A stretch of 64,000 nucleotides of DNA from Sandaracinaceae bacterium (GTDB lineage: Bacteria; Myxococcota_A; Polyangia; Polyangiales; Houyiibacteriaceae), in NCBI GenBank assembly GCA_020633055.1, contig JACKEJ010000005.1:310001-374000 (forward strand), written 5' to 3'. Positions 32,810 to 40,921 of the stretch are shown here, piece after piece. The notes under the pieces are model-generated. The model searched no databases. It saw only the letters and a list, made by a program, of their open reading frames with translations, and was not told the DNA's origin. The translations under genes and the position numbers were made by a program. Position 1 is the stretch's first letter. Each line of letters opens with the position of its first letter.

Positions 32810-34275
32810 GGGGCCTCCTGCGTGGACGCGGAGGGCGCCGACGCGGGTCGAAAGGTCAGGCCGAGGGCGACCACGTGCATGCCCCCGCGGTAGCGTCCAC
32901 CGTTCACGTAGAGAGTGCGGCTCGGGTCATCGAGGGGCGGCGGCGTCGAGGCCGTGGGCTGCGGAACGCGCGCGTCGGCCGGGTCGACCGTGACGTTGGG
33001 CTGGAACACGCGCGAGTAGCCCAGGGTGACGCGCAGCGCGGGGTGCACCTGCACGGTCGCGCCCAGGTGCAGACCGACGCGGCGCGCGAGAAAGTTCTCC
33101 ACGGAGGTGTACGCGCGCTGGTTCCCGTTGCTCTCGAACGAGAAGCCCGCCCGTGCCCAGAGGCGCTCGGGCATCACCAACACGTCCCCGCCCGCGCGCA
33201 GCACCAGCTGGTTCTTCCAGCGGCGCTCCACGTAGCGCTCGTCGGGCAGGGCCCCCAGCGCCACACCGTTGATGCTCACGTCGATGGGCAAGACCGCATC
33301 GTCCGGGATGTCGACCGTCGTGCGCTGCGTCGTCGCGTGGCCCTGCACCATCAGGTCGAGCTCGACGTCGAAGCGCGGCTGCGCATAGCGCACGGCGAGC
33401 GTGCTCTCCCACCCGAACGCCTGGTTCACGCGCACGCCCGGGACGCGCACGGAGTAGCCCCCGCCGGTCTCGCCCGAGAGAAACAGCGCCGCCTTCGCGT
33501 TCAGGTCTGCGGTGTAGTGCGTGACCCACGCGAGGCTCAGGCCCGGGGCGGGCTCGACGTCGAGCGCGAAGCCCACGCGCGGCACGAAGAGGTCGCGCCC
33601 GGAGAGCGCCGTGCGCGTGTCGTACGAGGGGCCTGCGCCCGGGATGCCCGCCGTGTACGAGATGCTGTTGACCATGAACACGCCTGCGCCGAACGACAGA
33701 CCGAGGCGCACACGCTCGTGGGGCGCCACGCTGAGCGCGACCGTGGGAAAGAGCCCCGTGTTGTCGGTGATCACGTTCGCGTAGCGCGAGGGCGACGCGA
33801 CGGGCTGCCCGTCCACGCGGATGGTCCCGTCACGCGCGGAGCCGAACGCGAGCGACGATGTCCCAGACGGCGGCGGCAGGATGCCGAAGCCGAGCCCCAC
33901 CCGATCGCTGAGCGCGAACGACGCGCCCAGCTGCGGGACCACCAGCGGAGGCGCCTGGTTGCAGACCGAGGGGTACGTGCGTCCGTCGGCGTCGAGGCGG
34001 TCGTAGCAGACGTCCACGATGTGCAGCTGCGCGTCCAACCCGATGCTGAACGGTCCGTCGAGGTGGAGCCGCGCGGGGTTGAAGCGCAGGGCGTCGAGCC
34101 CCGTGGCCGAGGCCGTCATCGCGCCCCCTCGGCCAACGGCGCGTGCCCCCGCCACCGTCGCCTCGACCCCTCCGGCGCGTGCGCGGGGGGTGTTGCCCGA
34201 CAACGACGAGGCGAAGCAGACGAGGGTCGCGGCGACGAGCCGCGAGCGACGACGGAGAGTGGCGCGGGACCTCAT
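32806..34275 (-). CDS. OmpP1/FadL/TodX-family outer-membrane hydrophobic-compound channel
   Basis: A 489-residue barrel. The start at 34275 has GGAAAGG about 8 bases upstream; an in-frame ATG at 34305 is less likely. A signal peptide (LVAATLVCFASSLSGNTPRARA) precedes the FadL hatch signature GRGGAMTASATGLDALRFNPARL at about residues 48-70. Alternating strands continue to the end, with the last strand GMHVVALGLTF. Such channels take up long-chain fatty acids or aromatic hydrocarbons across the outer membrane. The gene is preceded by two palindromes (34328-34383) and followed by an overlapping Cys-rich lipoprotein gene. A likely physiological role is uptake of lipids for catabolism or co-metabolism. 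Confidence 0.88.
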   Translation of the reverse strand: MRSRATLRRRSRLVAATLVCFASSLSGNTPRARAGGVEATVAGARAVGRGGAMTASATGLDALRFNPARLHLDGPFSIGLDAQLHIVDVCYDRLDADGRTYPSVCNQAPPLVVPQLGASFALSDRVGLGFGILPPPSGTSSLAFGSARDGTIRVDGQPVASPSRYANVITDNTGLFPTVALSVAPHERVRLGLSFGAGVFMVNSISYTAGIPGAGPSYDTRTALSGRDLFVPRVGFALDVEPAPGLSLAWVTHYTADLNAKAALFLSGETGGGYSVRVPGVRVNQAFGWESTLAVRYAQPRFDVELDLMVQGHATTQRTTVDIPDDAVLPIDVSINGVALGALPDERYVERRWKNQLVLRAGGDVLVMPERLWARAGFSFESNGNQRAYTSVENFLARRVGLHLGATVQVHPALRVTLGYSRVFQPNVTVDPADARVPQPTASTPPPLDDPSRTLYVNGGRYRGGMHVVALGLTFRPASAPSASTQEAP

Positions 34276-34327
34276 GGGGGCCTTTCCGATGGCCGCGAAG
34301 GCCACCTACGAAGCGCTGCTCGCCAAT

Positions 34328-34383
34328 AAACGAACAGCGTGTTCGTTTTGTCGACTACCATAAAACGAACACGCTGTTTGGTA
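34328..34383. promoter_or_regulatory. Two tandem palindromic operators upstream of FadL gene
   Basis: AAACGAACA-GCG-TGTTCGTTT (34328-34348) is a perfect palindrome with 9-base arms. A second, AAACGAACA-CGC-TGTTTGGTA (34363-34383), is imperfect. The dyad centres are 35 bases apart, and the nearer one is 53 bases upstream of the FadL start. The form fits a TetR-family or similar dimeric repressor. The two TetR genes in this window are candidates but are 4-7 kb away. Confidence 0.65.
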
Positions 34384-34484
34384 ATAGAATTGTCACGGAT
34401 AACCCCTCGTGGATGCTGCGCAATTCAGGAACACCTCGCGCCACTGCCCGACCTCCAGGGCGACGACCCGCCTGGATCGAACAC

Positions 34485-34498
34485 GCACCACGTGGTGC
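34485..34498. promoter_or_regulatory. 14-bp perfect palindrome near Sel1-gene end
   Basis: GCACCAC/GTGGTGC is a perfect palindrome in the 250-base gap between the FadL start and the end of the Sel1-repeat gene (both minus strand). It may be a regulatory site for the FadL operon or part of a terminator stem for the Sel1 gene. No T-run follows. Confidence 0.3.
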
Positions 34499-34522
34499 CG
34501 GTCCCCGGTCACACGGCTCGGC

Positions 34523-36322
34523 TCAGGGGCGCTGCGCGACGCCCAGACGCCCGAACAGGCGGATGTTCGGGAGGAACCCCAGCTCGTCGTCTTCCAGGCT
34601 GAACGTGCCGGCGCGCACGTCGATGACGAGGCGCGCGTCCTGGTTCCCGCGCGTGGTCTCCGTGTCCGCGACGAGGTCCGGGTTGCGCCAGTGGATGACC
34701 GACATGGGCGGGTAGATGTAGCGGCCCGCGCAGGTCACCCTCAGGCGTACCGCGTCGGTGCCGGTCATGACGGTCGCGGCGCACACGTCGCCCACCTGAA
34801 TCCAATCCGGCGCGTTGTGGGCCTCCAGGATCTCGACGTCCCAAGCGCGTGCGCCGGGTACCTCGCGACCCATGAGGACGTCGCGCTGCAGGCACGCGCT
34901 CTCGTACTGAAAGGCGCATGCGCGCTCGTAGTAGGCCAGCGCCTGGGCACGCGCCGCCGCCTGGTCTGCGTGCGTCTCGAGGTCCCACGCCATCTGCACG
35001 AGCGGACGACCGCGCAGCGTGCACGCCCGCGCCTCGCCGAGCGCGCAAGCGTCCTCGAGCGCTTGCAGAGCGGCCTCGGAGTCTCGCGGGACACCACGGC
35101 CGTACGCCAGGACGATGCCGTGGTTGAGGCAGCCGCGCCCCGAGCGCTCTTCGCACGCCAGCGCGAACAGCTCCGCCGCCGCGTCCTCGGACGGCGGCAG
35201 GCCATTGCCATTGAGGTAGAGGACACCCAGATCATTGCAGGCATCAGCCGCCGCGAACACGCAGCCGCGCTCGTAGAGCTCGATGGCGTGCTGCGTGTCC
35301 TGCGGCACCCCCTCGCCCAGCTCGTACGCGATGCCAAGCGCCCCACAAGAGAGCCCGGCGCCTTCATCACACGCCTGCCGGTGCAGCGAGATCGAGCGAG
35401 GGACGTCCTTCTCGACGCCACGCCCCTCCGCGTACAGCACCCCGAGGTGGTAGCAGCCATAGGGCTCCCCGCGCTCGCACGCACGTCGGTAGAAGGACTG
35501 CGCGGTCGTGATGTCGTCTGGCACGCCCCGGCCGAACTCGTAGGCCATGCCGACGTTGTCGCAGCCGTCCGGGTCGCCCGCGTCGCACGCGTGGCGGAAC
35601 AGGGCGAGCGCCCGCTCGTGGTCGGCCTCGCCCAGCATCCCCTCGTCATGGAGCGTGCCCAGCGACGTGCATGCGCGCACCACGCCCCCGTCACACGCGC
35701 GCTGGTACAGCGTCGCCGCAGCCCGTGGGACCTCGCCCTCGCCCAGGGCGTCCGCCTCGAGGCACCAACCGGAGTAGTGACACCCCACCAACTCACCCGC
35801 GTCGCATGCACGCGCGTGCACCTGGCACGCAGCGTCGAAGTCCACCGACTCGGCGGCGTGTTCCAGCTGCAACCACGCGTGCTCCGTACAGCCCAGCGGC
35901 TCTCCCGCCGCGCAGGCGTCCCGCGTGAGCTGCAGCGCGCGCCGTAAGTCGCGAAAGGCCTCGGGTCCACGCATCAGCGCCTCCCCCAACATGGCGCACC
36001 CACGCTGTGAGCCGCGCGAGCAGGCGAGCTGGAACGCGTCGCGCGCCTGGCGGAGGTTGTAAGGGCGGCCCTGCGCGCGCAGGTGACGCTGCCCCTCCAG
36101 CAACAGGGCATCGCCGTCTTCGACGCTCGTCCCCGCCCCCGCCGGGGACGCACCGCCGCAGCCCGTGAACGTGAGGACGCACAGCACGCCGACGGCGGTG
36201 AGCCACGAGCCCGACTCGACCCCGGAGCGGGCCGGACGGATGGTGCGTGCGGGACGTAGCGAGCACGAGGCGCGCACCGGACACAGGCGACGCGTCGACG
36301 ACTGGGGAGGGACCGAGAGCAT
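34523..36322 (-). CDS. Sel1-repeat lipoprotein
   Basis: A 599-residue protein. The ATG at 36322 gives an Arg-rich N-region, hydrophobic core (LTAVGVLCVLTF) and Cys in TGCGG, so it is probably a lipoprotein. About ten Sel1-like (alpha/alpha) repeats follow from residue 75 to 480, each with conserved Cys pairs (for example CDNVGMAYEFGRGVPDD, RACERGEPYGCYHLGVLY). The last 110 residues, after the repeats, are a separate strand-rich unit ending in LGFLPNIRLFGRLG. Sel1 repeats mediate protein contacts in envelope complexes. It begins 14 bases after the ScfR-type regulator stop on the same strand, so it may be read through from that gene. Confidence 0.82.
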   Translation of the reverse strand: MLSVPPQSSTRRLCPVRASCSLRPARTIRPARSGVESGSWLTAVGVLCVLTFTGCGGASPAGAGTSVEDGDALLLEGQRHLRAQGRPYNLRQARDAFQLACSRGSQRGCAMLGEALMRGPEAFRDLRRALQLTRDACAAGEPLGCTEHAWLQLEHAAESVDFDAACQVHARACDAGELVGCHYSGWCLEADALGEGEVPRAAATLYQRACDGGVVRACTSLGTLHDEGMLGEADHERALALFRHACDAGDPDGCDNVGMAYEFGRGVPDDITTAQSFYRRACERGEPYGCYHLGVLYAEGRGVEKDVPRSISLHRQACDEGAGLSCGALGIAYELGEGVPQDTQHAIELYERGCVFAAADACNDLGVLYLNGNGLPPSEDAAAELFALACEERSGRGCLNHGIVLAYGRGVPRDSEAALQALEDACALGEARACTLRGRPLVQMAWDLETHADQAAARAQALAYYERACAFQYESACLQRDVLMGREVPGARAWDVEILEAHNAPDWIQVGDVCAATVMTGTDAVRLRVTCAGRYIYPPMSVIHWRNPDLVADTETTRGNQDARLVIDVRAGTFSLEDDELGFLPNIRLFGRLGVAQRP

Positions 36323-36335
36323 GCGCCCCGCGATG

Positions 36336-37841
36336 CTACCGCGACGTGCGCTTCGCCGCGAGACGGGAGGCGGGCACGGTCGCGTCACCGCTCACCAGCG
36401 GCGAGAAGAAGTTGTCTTTCTTCATGTGCTCGTCCACGCGGAACGCGAACTTGTAGCTGGGCGCGGAGCGCATGCTGCAGTCGGTGCGCTCGCAGAAGCG
36501 GCAGGTGGTGCCCACGCGCACGGCCAGCTTGCGGTCCACGAGGGGCATGTCGTCCGCGTAGGCCAGGTGCTTGGCGGCGTCGGCGTGCGTGCCGAGGCCG
36601 ATGCTGTAGGCCGTGCCGCGCGCCATGCTCCCCCGCGACGGCTCGGCCACCACTTTGGCGAAGCAGAAGAAGGTGCTCAGGTCCGGGTACTCGCTGTACT
36701 GACGCGTGATCACGCTCGGGTTCAGGAACGCGAGGTGCACCGCCATCTTCGGGCAGCTGCCCGCGTGCTGCGCGAAGCGGATGCCGTCGCCCGAGTAGCG
36801 CTTGCTGATGTTGCCCGCCACGTCGACGCGCAGGAAGTGCATCGGCAGGCCGCGGCGCTTGGGGTCGGCCAGGTTGCACATGCGGTGCGCGACAGTCTCG
36901 TACGACGACTCGAACATCTGCGTGAGCAGGTCCACGTCGTAGCGCGTGCGCGTCACCGCCTCGAAGAACTCGGCGTAGGGCAAGAGCAGCGCACCCGCGA
37001 AGTAGTTCGCGAGGTGGATCTTGATCAGCCGCGCCGTCTCGCTGTGGCGCACGGGAAAGCGGGAGATGACCTCTTGATGCAGGCCCTCGCGGTCGAACAG
37101 GCGCAGCGCGATGGTGCTCGCCAGCTGGAAGCGCAGGCGCTGCTCGAAGAGCTCGTCGCTGACGGTGAGCACCTGCGCGGCCGCGTCCCAGCGCCGGATG
37201 ACCGAGCTGTCTTGATCGGCGCTCGCGGTACGCACCGTCACGTCGAAGTGCTCGCGCAGGACGCGAACGAGATCGGCGCTGCGTGTCCCCTTCGTGAGCC
37301 CCGTGTCGCGCCGCAGCTCCTCCGCGCGCTCTTCCAGGTGCGCGAACCAGTTCTCGTGCCGCTCGAGGAAGTCCGTGACCTCGTCGAAGGGGCTGTAGTC
37401 GAAGCGCAGCGAGTCCTCTTCGTCGTCATCGGCCTCGCGCCGGGCCAGGCTGGCGAGCACGTTGTCCAGCTGCGTGCGGGTGTTCTTGTAGAGGTTGAAG
37501 AGCGCCGTGATGGTGGTCACCACCTTGGGCTCGGCGCCGATGCCCGCCAGGTCGTCCTCGGTGAGGTTGAGCGAGCGCATCAGCGGCTCGTCCAGCAGGC
37601 GGGCCAGGCCGTCGTCCACGCGCGGCTCCCCGAGCGACGCCATGAACTCCTCCATGCTGACCTCGAACAGCTCGAGCGCCTTGAACAGCAGGGGCAGCTG
37701 CATGGCGCGCTTGCCCTTCTCGATGAGGCTCAGGTAGGCCGGAGAGATGTCGAGACGGCGCGCCACCTCGCCCTGCTGGAGGCCGCGCTGGACCCGCAGC
37801 TCGCGCACGCGCGCGCCCATGGTGGCGTGATTGGTCTTCAT
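36336..37841 (-). CDS. XRE-family acyl-CoA-sensing transcriptional regulator (ScfR/RamB/PccR type)
   Basis: A 501-residue regulator. N-terminal XRE helix-turn-helix at about residues 9-63 (VRELRVQRGLQQGEVARRLD, SPAYLSLIEKGKRAMQ). The centre has the IrrE/M78-like domain (about 290-340). The C-terminal domain carries a CxxCxxxxC cluster, TCRFCERTDCSMR, typical of the short-chain fatty acyl regulator group. RamB (glyoxylate genes), PrpR (methylcitrate) and PccR (propionyl-CoA carboxylase) are members and sense acyl-CoAs. It is divergent from ccr-mcd, sharing a 238-base promoter region with three TTTACA motifs, so it likely regulates the ethylmalonyl-CoA pathway. That link is inference from position and family. 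Confidence 0.88.
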   Translation of the reverse strand: MKTNHATMGARVRELRVQRGLQQGEVARRLDISPAYLSLIEKGKRAMQLPLLFKALELFEVSMEEFMASLGEPRVDDGLARLLDEPLMRSLNLTEDDLAGIGAEPKVVTTITALFNLYKNTRTQLDNVLASLARREADDDEEDSLRFDYSPFDEVTDFLERHENWFAHLEERAEELRRDTGLTKGTRSADLVRVLREHFDVTVRTASADQDSSVIRRWDAAAQVLTVSDELFEQRLRFQLASTIALRLFDREGLHQEVISRFPVRHSETARLIKIHLANYFAGALLLPYAEFFEAVTRTRYDVDLLTQMFESSYETVAHRMCNLADPKRRGLPMHFLRVDVAGNISKRYSGDGIRFAQHAGSCPKMAVHLAFLNPSVITRQYSEYPDLSTFFCFAKVVAEPSRGSMARGTAYSIGLGTHADAAKHLAYADDMPLVDRKLAVRVGTTCRFCERTDCSMRSAPSYKFAFRVDEHMKKDNFFSPLVSGDATVPASRLAAKRTSR

Positions 37842-37865
37842 CCGTGCTCGTTCCGGTAGCCGCTG

Positions 37866-38005
37866 CTTTACAAGAGCGCCGCCACAGGCGCACTATTTAC
37901 GTCATCTTTACAACCGCCGCCAGGCTGTCCCGCACTCCGGCTTGACCGAAGGGACACGTATGTTACGCCGTTCGGCAAGGTCTGTCGTCGTGTGAAGCTG
38001 TAAAG
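37866..38005. promoter_or_regulatory. Candidate ScfR-type operators in the divergent ccr promoter region
   Basis: CTTTACAA occurs at 37866-37873 and 37906-37913, exactly 40 bases apart, and the reverse-complement form TGTAAAG occurs at 37999-38005. A weaker TTTAC is at 37896-37900. RamB/PccR-family regulators are reported to bind TTTGCAAA-like motifs; TTTACAA differs by one base. The spacing is close to four helical turns. It lies between the regulator start (37841) and the ccr start (38080). Confidence 0.55.
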
Positions 38006-38079
38006 CACCGCAACGTACGCCATACCAACCCATGACCACCCCGGCCGCTCCCGCGCGGTCTTTGAAGAGGTATCGACCC

Positions 38080-39300
38080 ATGAGCGAGCGCCCCGAGATC
38101 GTCCCCGTTGGCAAGGTCCCCGAGCTGGGCACCGTGCCGCAGAAGATGCACGCGTACGTCATCCGCCCCGAGCGCTTCGGCGAGCCGAAGAAGTCCTTCG
38201 TGCACGAGGAGATCGAGACGTGGAAGGCCGGCCCGGGCGAGGTCCTGGTGCAGGTCATGGCCGCGGGCGTGAACTTCAACGGCATCTGGGCGGGCCTGGC
38301 CGAGCCGGTGAACATCCTCAAGGCGCACGGCCTGGACTTCCACATCGCCGGCTCGGACGCCTCGGGTGTCATCTGGTCCGTCGGTGAGGGCGTGCACAAC
38401 TGGAAGGTGGGCGACGAGGTGGTGCTGCACTGCAACCACCTGGTGGAGCCGGGCGCCTCCGACCTGCAGACCATCTGGGGCTACGAGACCCCCGACGGGT
38501 CGTTCGCGCAGTTCACGAAGGTGCAGGCGCAGCAGGTGCTGAAGAAGCCGCCCCAGCTCACCTGGGAAGAGTCGGCCAGCTACGGCCTCACGTACTACAC
38601 GGCGCACCGCATGCTGGTGGACCGCGCCAAGCTGCAGCCGGGCGAGACCTGCCTCATCTGGGGCGCGGGTGGTGGCCTCGGCGTGTTTGCGGTGCAGCTC
38701 GCCGCCATCATGGGCGCGCGCCCCATCGCGGTCGTGTCGAGCGACGACAAGGCCGAGCTGTGCATGAAGCTGGGCGCCGTGGGCGTGATCAACCGCAAGG
38801 AGTTCCCGGCCCTCCAGTACAAGGACAACATGACCCCGGCCGAGGAGGCCGAGCACCAGAAGGCCATGAAGGCCTTCGGCAAGCGCATCTGGGAGATCCT
38901 CGGTGAGCGCACGGGCCTCGACGTGGTCTTCGAGCACGTCGGCAAGACCACCTTCCCGGCCAGCGTCTTCTTGGCCAACAAGTACGGCCGCATCGTCATC
39001 TGCGGCGCCACCACGGGCTACAACCTCACGTTCGACGTGCGCCACCTGTGGATGCGCCAGAAGCAGATCATCGGCTCGCACTTCGCGGACGCGGACTCGT
39101 GCCGCCGCGCGAACGACCTGATGCTGCAGGACAAGATCAAGCCCGTCATGACGCGCCTCTTCACGTGGGACGAGATCCCGCAGGCGCACCAGCTCATGTA
39201 CGAGAACAAGCTGCACGGCACGGTCTCGTGCCTCGTCGGCGCCCCCCGCCCGGGTCTCAAGAACTACGCCGAGACCCTGGCCGTCATGAACGAAGGCTGA
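38080..39300 (+). CDS. ccr: Crotonyl-CoA carboxylase/reductase
   Basis: A 406-residue zinc-independent medium-chain reductase that carboxylates crotonyl-CoA with CO2 and NADPH to give (2S)-ethylmalonyl-CoA, the key step of the ethylmalonyl-CoA pathway. I use ATG 38080 (MSERPEIVPVGKVPELGTVP) because GAGG lies upstream; ATG 38032 lacks one. Family phrases: AAGVNFNGIWAGL, HIAGSDASGVIWSVG, WGYETPDGSFAQFTKVQAQQ, WEESASYGLTYYTAHRML, Rossmann loop GAGGGLGVFAVQL, CGATTGYNLTFDVRHLWMRQ and IGSHFADAD. The Asn in VNFNG and the His in GSHFA match CO2-pocket residues described for this family (recalled, not verified here). It is 7 bases from mcd. Confidence 0.93.
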   Translation: MSERPEIVPVGKVPELGTVPQKMHAYVIRPERFGEPKKSFVHEEIETWKAGPGEVLVQVMAAGVNFNGIWAGLAEPVNILKAHGLDFHIAGSDASGVIWSVGEGVHNWKVGDEVVLHCNHLVEPGASDLQTIWGYETPDGSFAQFTKVQAQQVLKKPPQLTWEESASYGLTYYTAHRMLVDRAKLQPGETCLIWGAGGGLGVFAVQLAAIMGARPIAVVSSDDKAELCMKLGAVGVINRKEFPALQYKDNMTPAEEAEHQKAMKAFGKRIWEILGERTGLDVVFEHVGKTTFPASVFLANKYGRIVICGATTGYNLTFDVRHLWMRQKQIIGSHFADADSCRRANDLMLQDKIKPVMTRLFTWDEIPQAHQLMYENKLHGTVSCLVGAPRPGLKNYAETLAVMNEG

Positions 39301-39307
39301 GCAGACC

Positions 39308-40921
39308 ATGCAGAACGTCATCGAAGCGGTCAGCGCCGTCTACAAGAAGGCGCACGACAACCTGAAGGCCAAGGTCGTGGTCGGCGGTCGCCTCAAGGGC
39401 AACCTCCTGAACGACGAGCAGCTCGCGGCGCACGCGCTGGCCTACCTGGCCACCGAGCTCGAGGCGTGCCGCCAGCTCTCCGCCTGGGCGGAGACGGTGG
39501 GCGGCGAGTTCGAGGGCAAGGTCGCCCGCGCCTACATCGGGGAGCTGGCCCGCAACCTGCGCGGCGGCGTGGACCTGGGTGCCTGCGAGAACATCGCGCT
39601 CGCGGACCTGGGCATCACCGACGCGGACCTCGCGGACTCGCTGCTGCACCCCGACGTGCAGGCCTTCAGCGCCCAGCACGCGACCGGCGCCATCTACCTC
39701 GAGATCGCGAAGCACGCGCGCGACAACGGCTTCGGCGACCCCGGCCTCGGCGACGAGATGCTGGAGGAGATCCGCGCGCAGTTCGCCAAGTTCACGGACC
39801 AGAAGGTGATCCCCATCGCCCAGGACGTGCACCGGCAGGACAAGCTCATCCCGATGGGGATCCTCGAGCAGCTCGCCGAGCTGGGCGTGTTCGGGCTCAC
39901 CATCCCGGAGGAGTACGGCGGGCTCGGGCTGAGCAAGGTGGCCATGTGCGTGGTCACCGAGGAGCTCTCGCGCGGCTACATCGGCGTTGGCTCGCTCGGC
40001 ACGCGCAGCGAGATCGCGGCCGAGCTCATCATCGGCGGCGGCACGGAAGCGCAGAAGCAGGAGTGGCTGCCCAAGCTCGCGTCCGGTGAGGTGCTCTCGA
40101 CGGCCGTCTTCACCGAGCCGAACAACGGCAGCGACCTCGCCAACCTGACCACCCGCGCGGTGAAGCAGGAAGACGGGAGCTACGTGGTGAGCGGCGCCAA
40201 GACGTGGATCACGCACGCCGTGCGCGCCGACGTCATGACGCTGCTGGCGCGCACGAACCCAGACGCGCCCGGCTACCAGGGCCTGTCCATGTTCCTGGCG
40301 AAGAAGACGCGCCTGAGTGGCGAGCCCGGCGAGCCCGAGTTCGTGGACAAGGGCCTCACCGGCACCGAGATCAAGGTGCTGGGCTACCGCGGCATGAAGG
40401 AGTACGAGCTCAGCTTCGACGGCTTCACCGTGCCCGGCGCGAACCTGCTGGGCGGCGAGGAGGGCGCGGGCTTCAAGCAGCTGATGCGCACCTTCGAGAG
40501 CGCGCGCATCCAGACGGCCGCGCGCGGCGTGGGCGTGGCGCAGGCGGCGTTGAACGACGCCATCCTGTACGCCACCGAGCGCGAGCAGTTCGGCGGGCCC
40601 ATCTTCCAGTTCCCGCGCGTGGCGCGGAAGATCGGGCGGATGGTCACGCGCATCCAGGCGGCGCGTCAGCTGACGTACTTCAGCGCCCGCGAGAAGGACC
40701 AGGAGAAGCGCTGCGACCTCGAGGCCGGCATGGCCAAGCTGCTCGCCACGCGCGCGGCGTGGGAGTCGGCGGACGCCAATGTGCAGATCCACGGCGGCAA
40801 CGGCTTCGCGGAGGAGTACACCGCGTCCCGCCTGCTGGTGGACTCGCGCGTGCTCAGCATCTTCGAGGGCGCGAACGAGATCCAGGCGCACGTCGTCGCG
40901 CGGCGCCTGCTCGAGGACTGA
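39308..40921 (+). CDS. mcd: Methylsuccinyl-CoA dehydrogenase
   Basis: A 537-residue FAD acyl-CoA dehydrogenase that oxidises (2S)-methylsuccinyl-CoA to mesaconyl-CoA. The length is diagnostic: about 150 extra N-terminal residues before the canonical fold is typical of Mcd and absent from ordinary acyl-CoA dehydrogenases (about 380). Fold motifs: GVFGLTIPEEYGGLGLSKV, TAVFTEPNNGSDLANLTT, KTWITHA, GYRGMKEYELSFDGF, QTAARGVGVAQAALNDAI, QIHGGNGFAEEY and RVLSIFEGANEIQA with the catalytic Glu region near EGANE. It follows ccr immediately, giving a ccr-mcd operon; ecm lies 29 kb away. It ends just before the repeat region at 40.9 kb. Confidence 0.9.
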   Translation: MQNVIEAVSAVYKKAHDNLKAKVVVGGRLKGNLLNDEQLAAHALAYLATELEACRQLSAWAETVGGEFEGKVARAYIGELARNLRGGVDLGACENIALADLGITDADLADSLLHPDVQAFSAQHATGAIYLEIAKHARDNGFGDPGLGDEMLEEIRAQFAKFTDQKVIPIAQDVHRQDKLIPMGILEQLAELGVFGLTIPEEYGGLGLSKVAMCVVTEELSRGYIGVGSLGTRSEIAAELIIGGGTEAQKQEWLPKLASGEVLSTAVFTEPNNGSDLANLTTRAVKQEDGSYVVSGAKTWITHAVRADVMTLLARTNPDAPGYQGLSMFLAKKTRLSGEPGEPEFVDKGLTGTEIKVLGYRGMKEYELSFDGFTVPGANLLGGEEGAGFKQLMRTFESARIQTAARGVGVAQAALNDAILYATEREQFGGPIFQFPRVARKIGRMVTRIQAARQLTYFSAREKDQEKRCDLEAGMAKLLATRAAWESADANVQIHGGNGFAEEYTASRLLVDSRVLSIFEGANEIQAHVVARRLLED

